From Kineosporia aurantiaca JCM 3230 (GTDB taxonomy: Bacteria; Actinomycetota; Actinomycetes; Actinomycetales; Kineosporiaceae): a stretch of 64,000 nt of DNA. Below the pieces are notes generated by a model that worked only from the letters and a program-made list of their open reading frames with translations, searched no databases and was not told the DNA's origin. The stretch lies in NCBI GenBank assembly GCA_000719025.1, contig JODP01000009.1:62001-126000 (forward strand), in the 5' to 3' direction. The position numbers and the translations under genes were made by a program. Within the stretch, counting starts at the first letter, position 1. Each line of letters opens with the position of its first letter. This document shows, piece by piece, positions 52,914 through 60,675 of this stretch.

Positions 52914-55487
52914 GTGCCGAAACTGGGTGCTCGCCTCCTGGTCCTCCTGGCAACCACGCTGGCCGCGGCCGGACTCGGCTGGGCCGGGCTGGACCTGCTG
53001 CGCAACCAGCACTCCGGGGAACCGGTCTTCTGGCCGCTGGCCGGGTTCGGCGCGGTGATGCTGGTGTTCGGCAGCCGCCGCCTCTGGCCCTGGATGATGG
53101 CCGGGCTGGCGGCCGGCTCGGCGCTGATTGTGCTGGCGGTGGCGCCGAACCTGGTCAACCTGTCCGGGCTGGCCGCCGGCCTGGTCGAGAACCTGCTGAT
53201 CGCGGTGCTGCTGCGGCGGCTGCGGCCGCGCAGCGCGCTGCACGAGTCGCTCTTCGACGCCGTCCGGGTGCTGGGTTGTGTGCTGACCAGTAGCGCGGTC
53301 GGATCGGTGGTGTTCGCCATCATCGGGGCCTCCGGTGAGAGACCGCTGCTGGATCTGTGGTCCGAATTCGCTCGTAATCACTTGCTCGCCCTGCTTCTGG
53401 TCTCGCCGTGCCTGGCGGTCAGCATGGATCGCGAGGAACTTCGGGAGCAGTTCCGGGATCGCCGGGCCAATCTGGAATGGCTGGCTCAGCTGACGGTGAC
53501 GGCGGCCGTGGCCGGCGTCGTCTTCCTCACCCAGGAGACCGTCCTCGGCTCCTCCTTCCTGGTTCTCCCGCTGATCTGGGGATCCCTGCGGCTCGGCCCG
53601 CTGCGGGCCATGACTGGCCTGGTCGTGGTGGCGACCACGGCGACCGTGGGGACGAACCATGGATTGGGCCGGTACGTGATGCTGGGCCAGGAAGACGCCG
53701 AGACCATGGCGCTGCAGACGGCCATCGCGGTGCTGGCCGTGACCACGATGGTGACGGCGATGGCGGGGCGGTTACGGGAACGGACGATGGCACTGTTGCG
53801 GCAGCGCACCGGGGATCTGAACACCGCGGAGCGGCTGGCCGGCCTGGGGTCGGTGCGCTGGGACCCGGCCGCCGGCGAGATGGTCTGGAGCGACGGTCTG
53901 CATCTGCTGCTGGGCACGGACCCTGCCCAGGTCGAGGCGAGCCCGCAGGCCTACGAGGACCGTCTGCACCCGGACGATCTGGCGGGGGTCCGGGCCGACG
54001 GGGCCCGGATCGCGCAGGGCTCGGCGGACAAGGCCGAGTTCCTGGAGTACCGCATTGTGCGCCCGGACGGGGAGGTCCGGGACGTGGTGATCCGCTCGAT
54101 GGTCGAGCCGGCCCGGGGCAGCACGCCGATGCAGGTGTTCGCGACCCTGCACGACGTGACCGAGGCCCGGGCCGCCGAGGCCGAGGTGACCCAGGCGCAC
54201 GCCCAGCTGAGCGCCGTGCTGGGGGCCGTCACCGGGACCGCGATCGTCGGGACCGACCGGAACGGCGGGGTGCTCACCTTCTTCAACGCCGGGGCCGAGG
54301 CGATCTTCGGCTATCGCGCCGAGGAGGCGATCGGTCGCCTTACTCCCTCCGCCCTGCATGACCACGCCGAACTGGAGCGCCTGGCGGCCGAGGGGCGGCC
54401 GCCGGTCCAGGAGATGATGGAAGACATTGAACGGGACGGGGTCCACACCCGGACGTACACGTTCGTCCGCAAGGACGGTTCCGCCTTTTTCGGGCAGCTC
54501 AGCCTTTCGGCCAAGCGCGCTCCGGACGGGTCGCGGTTCGGCTTCATCGGCGTGATCACCGACCTGAGCTTCGTTCTGCGCACCCAGGCGGAGCTGGAGG
54601 AGAGCGAGAAACGCTTCCGCCTGGCCTTCGACACCTCGCCGATGGGCATGGCGATCGTCTCGTTGTCGGAGTCCGACCCGGGCCGGGTGCTGCGGGTCAA
54701 CGCGGCGTTGTGCGAGTTCGCCGGGGTCACCGAGGAACGACTGCTGGACGCCCGGGTGGGCGACTTCCTCGGCGGTCCGGCTCAGGTCAGCGAGGCGGTG
54801 GCGAACCTCGCGGACGTGATGGCCGGCCGCGTTGACGAGATCTCCTCCGAGCGCCGCCTGTTCCGCCCCGACGGCGGTGAGCGTTGGGGGCGGGTGACCG
54901 CGTCGGCGGTGCGCCCGGACGGTGACCGCGACGCCTACCTGATCATGCTGGTCGAGGACATCACCGCCCGGAAGGAACTCACCGAGCGCCTCCAGCACGA
55001 GGCCGACCACGACTCCCTGACTGGCCTGCCCAACCGCCTGCACCTGCACCGCCGCCTGGAACGCGAGCTCCGCGAGCGCCGCTCCGGCCAGATCGCCGTG
55101 CTCTACCTGGACCTCGACGGGTTCAAGGCGGTGAACGACAACCAGGGCCACGGTGCCGGGGACGAGCTCCTGATCCAGGTCGCCGACCGGATCGCCGCGG
55201 CCGTCCGGTCCACCGACGTGGTGGCCCGGCTCGGCGGCGACGAGTTCGCCGTGCTCTGCCCCGGCGTCCCGGACGTGGCCACCGCCATGCGCATCGGCCG
55301 CAGCATCCTCGCCTCGCTGTCCCGCGAGTTCGACCTCAGCCAGACCAACGCCCGGGTCGGCGCCAGCATCGGGGTGGCCGTGGCGGTCGAGGGGGACACC
55401 GGGCCCGACCTGCTGCACGCGGCGGACCAGGCGATGTATGCGGCGAAGCGGTCGGGGAAGGGCACGGTGCGGCTGAACATGCGCTGA
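52914..55487 (+). CDS. Diguanylate cyclase with MASE1 and PAS domains
   Basis: An 857-residue membrane-bound c-di-GMP synthase. Eight or so helices of a MASE1 sensor occupy ~1-290 (FWPLAGFGAVMLVFGSRRLW, LRLGPLRAMTG). Three PAS-like sensor blocks follow (~310-650; TAIVGTDRNGGVLTFFNAGA, FRLAFDTSPMGMAIVSL). The GGDEF domain starts with DHDSLTGLPNRLHLHRRLE; the active site RLGGDEFAVLCPG has intact GGDEF at 774-778 and a product-inhibition I-site RSTD at 765-768, exactly five residues ahead. No EAL domain. GTG 52914 has GGAGGGG upstream; TTG 52866 would add 16 residues. Possible supplier of c-di-GMP for the MshEN glycosyltransferase. Confidence 0.93.
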   Translation: MPKLGARLLVLLATTLAAAGLGWAGLDLLRNQHSGEPVFWPLAGFGAVMLVFGSRRLWPWMMAGLAAGSALIVLAVAPNLVNLSGLAAGLVENLLIAVLLRRLRPRSALHESLFDAVRVLGCVLTSSAVGSVVFAIIGASGERPLLDLWSEFARNHLLALLLVSPCLAVSMDREELREQFRDRRANLEWLAQLTVTAAVAGVVFLTQETVLGSSFLVLPLIWGSLRLGPLRAMTGLVVVATTATVGTNHGLGRYVMLGQEDAETMALQTAIAVLAVTTMVTAMAGRLRERTMALLRQRTGDLNTAERLAGLGSVRWDPAAGEMVWSDGLHLLLGTDPAQVEASPQAYEDRLHPDDLAGVRADGARIAQGSADKAEFLEYRIVRPDGEVRDVVIRSMVEPARGSTPMQVFATLHDVTEARAAEAEVTQAHAQLSAVLGAVTGTAIVGTDRNGGVLTFFNAGAEAIFGYRAEEAIGRLTPSALHDHAELERLAAEGRPPVQEMMEDIERDGVHTRTYTFVRKDGSAFFGQLSLSAKRAPDGSRFGFIGVITDLSFVLRTQAELEESEKRFRLAFDTSPMGMAIVSLSESDPGRVLRVNAALCEFAGVTEERLLDARVGDFLGGPAQVSEAVANLADVMAGRVDEISSERRLFRPDGGERWGRVTASAVRPDGDRDAYLIMLVEDITARKELTERLQHEADHDSLTGLPNRLHLHRRLERELRERRSGQIAVLYLDLDGFKAVNDNQGHGAGDELLIQVADRIAAAVRSTDVVARLGGDEFAVLCPGVPDVATAMRIGRSILASLSREFDLSQTNARVGASIGVAVAVEGDTGPDLLHAADQAMYAAKRSGKGTVRLNMR

Positions 55488-55583
55488 TCTTGGTGGCGCC
55501 GCCGCGCCGAGACCGGGGATGGTCATAAGCACCGCTCAGGCTTTGGTAGAGTTTTCCGCGTCGGGTCAGCCCGGCACGCACGA

Positions 55584-55656
55584 TCCCCCGTAGCTCAATT
55601 GGCAGAGCATGCGACTGTTAATCGCAGGGTTACTGGTTCAAGTCCAGTCGGGGGAG
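55584..55656 (+). tRNA. tRNA-Asn (anticodon GTT)
   Basis: A 73-nt cloverleaf: acceptor TCCCCCG/CGGGGGA, D arm GCTC-AATTGGCA-GAGC, anticodon arm TGCGA-CTGTTAA-TCGCA with anticodon GTT, variable GGGTT, T arm ACTGG-TTCAAGT-CCAGT, discriminator G. CCA is not encoded. Downstream DNA (epimerase, NUDIX) has slightly lower GC, so this could be an insertion hotspot. Confidence 0.98.
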
Positions 55657-55745
55657 CATCTATGCAGGTCATCGGCCTGGTCGGGTCGGGATCTGGGCAA
55701 GACCGAGTTGCCGGTCGGCCGTCATCACCACGCACACGAGCCGTT

Positions 55746-56630
55746 TCACGGCCGCTGGTCGAGGTCGCGAACCTTGCGCCAGCGATGCTGAGGCGCCCAT
55801 TGCAGGAGTGTCTGGGCCGGGTCGCTATTGATCAGCGATCGAAAGCGGTCGGCATCGAATTCAGGTCCGCCGAGCCATTCGAGTTCTGGCAGAAGACGCC
55901 GGACCAGTGTTGGCCCATCGTCATGAGCGGAGGAGATGTCGGCCGCACACAGAAGCAGGCGGTGGTGGCCGGTCAACGGCGCCGTGAGGGCGCGGTCCAC
56001 GGCGGTGGCCAAGTCTCGTACGTCGAGGAAGGCGCCGTACTGCCAGAGCGGCGACCATTCGAAGTCGGGATTGTCGCGGCGGGCCTGTTTGATTGCTGCG
56101 TAGACGGTTTCAGAGAAAATACCGGGCGGCCGTAAGCAGACGGTGGTGATTCCGGTCGCGACCGTGGTGGCTTCACAGAGTTGCTCAGCCAGCCATTTCG
56201 AAGTTGCGTAGGCTCCGACGGGACGGACCGGATGGTTATCGTCCAGGGGCAGGTAGTTCGGTGGCTGGGTGCCGTCGAAACATCCGAGAACGTCCACGCT
56301 GCTCATGAGGACGACTCGAGAGACGGGGTGTTTCTCGGCGGCCCGCAGGACGTTGCTCGTGCCGACCACATTGGTCTCCAGCACCTGGGCGTCGGTTCCG
56401 ACGCTGGCCGGGCCGAGATGGGCGTCGGCCGGATCCGCGACCGGCTCGTCGAGCGCAGCCAGATGGACCACTGCTTCGCAGTTCTGGATGGCGCGGTCGA
56501 CGGCAACGGTGTCGTGGATGTCGTCACCGTCGACCAGGTCGAAGCCGACGACGGTATGTCCGCGAGCGGTCAGTTCGGCTGTGGTAGCGCGACCGATGAG
56601 GCCACGATGGCCGGTGACGAGAACCCTCAC
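55746..56630 (-). CDS. NAD-dependent epimerase/dehydratase family protein
   Basis: A 294-residue extended short-chain dehydrogenase. The NAD motif is VRVLVTGHRGLIGRATTAEL at the start, with the second strand GFDLVDGDDIHD; the catalytic region has VVLMSSVDVLG and YATSKWLAEQ (YxxxK). It looks like a sugar-nucleotide or uronate dehydrogenase type SDR; substrate unknown. GTG 56630 is taken as start. Codon use is a little less GC-rich than neighbours. It lies between tRNA-Asn and a divergent tRNA-like RNA. Confidence 0.8.
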   Translation of the reverse strand: MRVLVTGHRGLIGRATTAELTARGHTVVGFDLVDGDDIHDTVAVDRAIQNCEAVVHLAALDEPVADPADAHLGPASVGTDAQVLETNVVGTSNVLRAAEKHPVSRVVLMSSVDVLGCFDGTQPPNYLPLDDNHPVRPVGAYATSKWLAEQLCEATTVATGITTVCLRPPGIFSETVYAAIKQARRDNPDFEWSPLWQYGAFLDVRDLATAVDRALTAPLTGHHRLLLCAADISSAHDDGPTLVRRLLPELEWLGGPEFDADRFRSLINSDPAQTLLQWAPQHRWRKVRDLDQRP

Positions 56631-56701
56631 GAGGGGAGCCAAGCACGTTGTGACGGGTTCGCACGAACACATTTCTTCAGCCGGCGGTGGAGCGATAGCG
56701 T

Positions 56702-56802
56702 GGCGACTCGCCGAGCGGCAAAGGCGGATGGGAAAGCCCGTACTGCACGAAGCATGTGCAACTCCCGCGAGGGATGAGCCGGTTCGAGTCCGGTAGTCGC
56801 CC
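56702..56802 (+). ncRNA. tRNA-like RNA with an extra hairpin and no normal anticodon arm
   Basis: A 101-nt element. The ends form a perfect 7-bp acceptor stem, GGCGACT (56702-56708) with AGTCGCC (56795-56801), and discriminator C. A class II D arm follows at once: CGCC-GAGCGGCAAA-GGCG (56709-56726), leaving no linker bases, so the usual U8 is missing. The T arm is canonical: GCCGG-TTCGAGT-CCGGT (56778-56794). Between them are three further hairpins: ATGGG-AAAG-CCCGT (56728-56741), TGCAC-GAAGCAT-GTGCA (56744-56760) and TCCC-GCGA-GGGA (56763-56774, like a variable arm). Neither central hairpin has a normal anticodon loop with U33. Probably not used in decoding. It could be a decayed class II tRNA, or a tRNA mimic such as the tRNA-like module of bacterial Y RNAs. 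Confidence 0.65.
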
Positions 56803-56853
56803 GGCACTCTTCGGCCCAACCGCCGATCCAACAGGCCGATAGGCTGGCGGCCC

Positions 56854-57285
56854 GTGAACATTCGGGTGACGGGGATTCTCGCCGACGAGCAGGGTCGGCT
56901 GCTGCTGCTCGATCAGGACACCGACAGTGGACGATCGTGGTCTCTTCCCGGCGGCAAGGTCGAGTTCGGTGAGACGCTGGCCGATGCGCTGATCCGTGAG
57001 ATGCGCGAGGAGACCGGTCTCGAGATCGAGCTGGGGCGTCTCTTGTATGTCTGTGACTACTTGCCCGATGGCGACAAGCACATCATTCATCTGACTTTCG
57101 AGGTGCGACGGGCCGGGGGCGCGGTTGCCGCCGGTGCAGACACCAACCCCATCCGCGGTGTGCGATTCGTGCCGATCGCCGAGCTGGATAGGTATGGGTT
57201 CAGCGAGCGTTTCCAGAGTCTGGCTGAGCTCGGCTGGCCGGGGGCGGGTTCGTACATGGGGGTCAAGGCCGCTATTGGCCTCTGA
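56854..57285 (+). CDS. NUDIX hydrolase
   Basis: A 143-residue NUDIX pyrophosphatase. The NUDIX box is complete: GGKVEFGETLADALIREMREETGLEI starts at ~35 with the REMREE glutamates that hold magnesium. The N-terminus MNIRVTGILADEQGRLLLLD and SWSLPGG are typical of MutT-like members acting on nucleotide diphosphate compounds; exact substrate is not readable. Starts 51 bp after the tRNA-like RNA, which might form part of its 5' leader. Confidence 0.9.
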   Translation: MNIRVTGILADEQGRLLLLDQDTDSGRSWSLPGGKVEFGETLADALIREMREETGLEIELGRLLYVCDYLPDGDKHIIHLTFEVRRAGGAVAAGADTNPIRGVRFVPIAELDRYGFSERFQSLAELGWPGAGSYMGVKAAIGL

Positions 57286-57566
57286 CTCAACCCACCAGGT
57301 GCCGGACTTGCTCGCGGTCACCGTGGTGCTGAAGGCGCTTTCGGGGGAGTTCGCTCGAGGAACCAATGATGTGGATCACAGCCGGAAAACACCTTCGGCA
57401 CAGGCTGCTTACAGCCCATTCACAGCTTCACAGGGAACTGCCAGGAATAGCCAAGGTGGAACACAGGTCGGAGCCCGAGCGTCGATCGTGGAGGGCAGCG
57501 CCCGGCCCGGAATCGATTCCGGTGGCACCTGCTGGGCGCGACCCCGGACCGAGGGGAATGCTTCAG

Positions 57567-58340
57567 ATGCGCGCACGACGTCTGACCGTGGCGGTGGCCG
57601 CGGGGGCCATTGCAGTCGGGGCCGCCGGGGTCGTGGCCTACCCGGCCTTCGCCGACGACAGTCCCACCACTTCGCCGAGTGCTTCGCCCAGTGCCACCCC
57701 GAGCGCTTCGCCGGGCACGACAGCGCCGGGGGACGACGCCGCCCGGCAGGATCGGATCAAGGAGCAGTTGAAGAGCCTGGTCGACGACGGGACGATCACT
57801 CAGGACCAGGCCGACAAGGTCGCCGAGAAGCTGGCCCAGTCCGGGGTGGGCGGGGGCGGGGCGCACCTGAACCTGCGGGCCGGTGGGGCTTTCGGGGTCG
57901 CGCTGGACGAGGTGGCCAAGGCACTGGGCCTGTCGAAGGACGAGGTGGAGAGCGGGCTGAAGGACGGGAAGTCGATCAAGGACCTGGCCCAGGCGCAGGG
58001 TAAGGACGTGAACGACGTGATCGACGCGCTGGTCACGGCGGCCGACGCGAAGATCGACCAGGCGGTGAAGGACGGCAAGCTGAAGCAGGACGCGGCCGAC
58101 CAGATCAAGGCGAAGCTGAAGGAGCGGATCACCTCGGTGGTCGAGAACGGCCTGCCGAAGCGGCCGGATCCCGGTCAGTGGGGTGGTCCCGGTGGTGGCC
58201 GGCCCTTCCAGCACCGATTCGGCCAGGGTGATGGCCAGGGCGATGGGCAGGGTGGCAGCGCGACGCCGTCTCCGGGCACGCCGTCGGCCCCGCCCACCAG
58301 CCCGAGCGCGACGGACTCGTCCTTCCAGGGCGCTGCCTGA
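57567..58340 (+). CDS. Secreted helical protein with Pro/Ser/Thr linkers
   Basis: About 257 residues from ATG 57567 (ATG 57558 also possible). A Sec signal peptide, MRARRLTVAVAAGAIAVGAA to AYPAFA-DD, is clear. Then a Ser/Thr/Pro linker (SPSASPSATPSASPGTT), a Lys/Asp/Gln-rich helical domain with repeated units of the type LVDDGTITQDQADKVAEKL (also VKDGKLKQDAADQIKAKL), and a Gly/Gln/Pro-rich tail. The helical repeats resemble DUF2680/YckD-like exported proteins of unknown role. The 280 bp upstream show no gene. Confidence 0.7.
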   Translation: MRARRLTVAVAAGAIAVGAAGVVAYPAFADDSPTTSPSASPSATPSASPGTTAPGDDAARQDRIKEQLKSLVDDGTITQDQADKVAEKLAQSGVGGGGAHLNLRAGGAFGVALDEVAKALGLSKDEVESGLKDGKSIKDLAQAQGKDVNDVIDALVTAADAKIDQAVKDGKLKQDAADQIKAKLKERITSVVENGLPKRPDPGQWGGPGGGRPFQHRFGQGDGQGDGQGGSATPSPGTPSAPPTSPSATDSSFQGAA

Positions 58341-58379
58341 ACCGCTGATCGCCGGCGGGTGCCGTGAAAGGCTCGCGGC

Positions 58380-59267
58380 ATGACGGACGTAGGCACGTTG
58401 AAGGTCGGGGTCGTCGGACTGGGGACGATGGGCGCACCGATGGCCCGGCATCTGATCGCCGCCGGGCATCAGGTGACGGTCTGGAACCGGACCCGGGCCA
58501 AGGAGGAACCGCTGGCCGCGCTCGGCGCTGCTCGCGCTGGGTCGCCGGCCGAGGCTGCGGACGGGATGGACGCGGTCCTCACCTGTGTCTCCGACGATCC
58601 GGATCTGCGCGCGGTGGTGCTCGGGGACCAGGGCGTGGGGCAGACGCTGCCGTCCGGTGCAGTGCTCGTCGACTGCTCCACCGCGTCCCCTTCGCTGGCC
58701 CGGGATCTGGCCTGGGAGCTCGCCGAGGGCGGGCGGATGTTCGTGGACGCGCCGGTGTCGGGCGGTTCCGAAGGAGCAGAAAAGGGGACGCTTACGGTCT
58801 TCGTGGGCGGGTCGGAGGACTCGGTGGCGAGGGCAATGCCAGTACTGAGGACGTTCGGGGCGAGGATCACGCATCTCGGCGAGGCGGGTTCCGGGCAGGC
58901 GGCGAAGGCGGTCAACCAGGTCGTGCTGGCGGGGGCCTACGCGGGAGTGGCCGAGGGGATCGTGCTGGCGGAGCGTTTCGGCCTGCCGTTCGAGCGTCTG
59001 CTGCCGGCGTTGAGTGCCGGGGCGGCCGACTCCTGGGTGCTGCGGCAGCGGGCGGACAACATGGTCCGGGGTGCCTACCCGCTGGGCTTCCGCACCTCGC
59101 TGCATCTGAAGGACGTGCGGATCGCGCTGCGGGAGGCTGCGGCGATGGACCTGCCGCTCGAGGTTGCGGCGCTGGTCGCGGGCATTGAGGAGAAGCTGGT
59201 CGAGGCCGGTTTCGGGGATGAGGACGTGAGCAACCTGGCGCGTCATCCGCGCGCGGAGGACGCCTGA
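58380..59267 (+). CDS. Beta-hydroxyacid dehydrogenase family protein (3-HIBDH-like)
   Basis: A 295-residue NAD(P)-dependent oxidoreductase. Rossmann motif VGVVGLGTMGAPMARHLIAA; substrate-binding DAPVSGGSEGAEKGTLTVFV; catalytic Lys in GSGQAAKAVNQVVLAG (near 178); C-terminal helical domain with LHLKDVRIALREA. This matches 3-hydroxyisobutyrate dehydrogenase, tartronate semialdehyde reductase or glyoxylate/succinate semialdehyde reductase types; which substrate is used cannot be decided. Stands alone, 39 bp after the secreted protein gene. Confidence 0.9.
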   Translation: MTDVGTLKVGVVGLGTMGAPMARHLIAAGHQVTVWNRTRAKEEPLAALGAARAGSPAEAADGMDAVLTCVSDDPDLRAVVLGDQGVGQTLPSGAVLVDCSTASPSLARDLAWELAEGGRMFVDAPVSGGSEGAEKGTLTVFVGGSEDSVARAMPVLRTFGARITHLGEAGSGQAAKAVNQVVLAGAYAGVAEGIVLAERFGLPFERLLPALSAGAADSWVLRQRADNMVRGAYPLGFRTSLHLKDVRIALREAAAMDLPLEVAALVAGIEEKLVEAGFGDEDVSNLARHPRAEDA

Positions 59268-59378
59268 CCAAGGGGGAGGGAACCCGGCTGAGCAGATCGT
59301 CGTTTCACCCGACGAGCCGAATCGTTATCGGGATGTGACAATGATTCGCGCAGATGCGTTGGGGACGAGGAGTCAGCA

Positions 59379-60653
59379 ATGGCGGGTTCGGTGTGGGGTC
59401 CACCTGGGCAGTTGGAACAGATCGAGCCGCCGGTGGACGGGTCGCAAGAGGCTTCGGGCACCAATGAGGGACGCGTGGTGCCCGACGCAGATGCGGCGGG
59501 GTTGAAATCCGAGATCTCGGCGCCGGCTCCGGAGCCCGAGCAGTTCGCCACCGCAGAACAGCTGTCTGACCCCTCGGCCTGGGCGCCCGAGGGTGGCGCC
59601 GTCCAGATCGAGCGGCCCCTGATCCAGCCGGCCCAGGTTCGGCCTCCGATTCCTGAACCGCAGATCTTTTCTGCGTCGGCAACGACACCGACGACGGCAC
59701 CCCCGCCGACCCTCGCAGCCGGCTCACAAGCGTCCCCAATTTCAAAAGCCGGCCAGGCCACCGCCACGCTGGAGGCGCTCGACGGGCAGGGGCAGGTCTG
59801 GGAGTTCGACCTCGGCGACCGCCAGGTACCGCGGCCGCCCAGCAACGTCACTCTCGACAATGCAGCCGACTGGTCTACCGACCTCGACGCGCCCGACGGG
59901 TGGGTGGATGAGGGGGGTAAGGCGGCCCCGACAGACCCGCGCCGCCGTCGGCTGTTCCTCGTTATCGCGGCCGTGCTCGCCGCTCTGGTCGCAGGGCTGT
60001 CGCTCCCCGGACTGTTGAACGGTCAGGACGACAAAGAACAGCCAACGGGGAAGACGGTCGTGCTCGGCCGTCGGTTGAGCACCCCCGTAGCGCTGGACCT
60101 GCCGAAGGGCGCCAGCGTCACGGCCGACGACAGCTACGTCGGCGTGCAGTTCTCCGCCGGGGGCTGGGTGCTGGTCACGGTGCCGCAGGAGGTCTACGAG
60201 CCGGACGGCACCCGGGACCCGATGCCGCCCGACCCGGCTACCTGGCTCCGCAGTCATCCGGACGTGTTCGTCAGCGGATCACGCATGGTCGAGGTGGACG
60301 GCAAGAGCGCGGTGCAGATCGACTACCGGCGCTCGAGCATGGCCCAACCCCAGAGTCGCTATGCCCGGCTGCCGCTGTTCTGCGGTTGGCGAGGCAGCGA
60401 GTACTACGGCTCCAGTTCCAGCGCCTACAGGACCAGCACGCAGACCTCAAGTCGGGAGTGCACGCAGATCACCGACGACGCCCGGGTACGAGCCACGTTC
60501 ATCCCGATCCAAGGAAAGACGCTGCTGGTCGAGGCGGTCTGGCGGCCGTACGGGGTATGGGGCTGGCGGATGCCGAACTCGCTGCGCGCCTCCTACGACG
60601 ATCTGCTGGCCGGTCTGAAGCCGCGGGCCGCCACCTCCTCGGACCAGGGCTGA
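59379..60653 (+). CDS. Membrane protein with long Pro-rich cytoplasmic region, unknown function
   Basis: A 424-residue protein. Residues ~1-185 are Pro/Ala/Glu-rich and acidic (IQPAQVRPPIPEPQIFSASA). A basic stop-transfer precedes one helix, DPRRRRLFLVIAAVLAALVA (~187-210). The last ~210 residues form an exported domain with VALDLPKGASVTADDSYVGV, DGKSAVQIDYRRSS and two cysteines (LFCGWRG, RECTQITD) that could pair. Similar in layout, not clearly in sequence, to the three-gene envelope operon at 45-48 kb. Converges with the NRPS-like gene. Confidence 0.6.
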   Translation: MAGSVWGPPGQLEQIEPPVDGSQEASGTNEGRVVPDADAAGLKSEISAPAPEPEQFATAEQLSDPSAWAPEGGAVQIERPLIQPAQVRPPIPEPQIFSASATTPTTAPPPTLAAGSQASPISKAGQATATLEALDGQGQVWEFDLGDRQVPRPPSNVTLDNAADWSTDLDAPDGWVDEGGKAAPTDPRRRRLFLVIAAVLAALVAGLSLPGLLNGQDDKEQPTGKTVVLGRRLSTPVALDLPKGASVTADDSYVGVQFSAGGWVLVTVPQEVYEPDGTRDPMPPDPATWLRSHPDVFVSGSRMVEVDGKSAVQIDYRRSSMAQPQSRYARLPLFCGWRGSEYYGSSSSAYRTSTQTSSRECTQITDDARVRATFIPIQGKTLLVEAVWRPYGVWGWRMPNSLRASYDDLLAGLKPRAATSSDQG

Positions 60654-60675
60654 TCCCGTCAAGGCGAGCCAATAC

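Noticed and set aside
56702..56802. Ordinary tRNA-Leu, -Ser or -Tyr gene
   Set aside because: Acceptor, D and T arms fit, but neither central hairpin gives a 7-nt anticodon loop with U33, and it is 10-15 nt too long.
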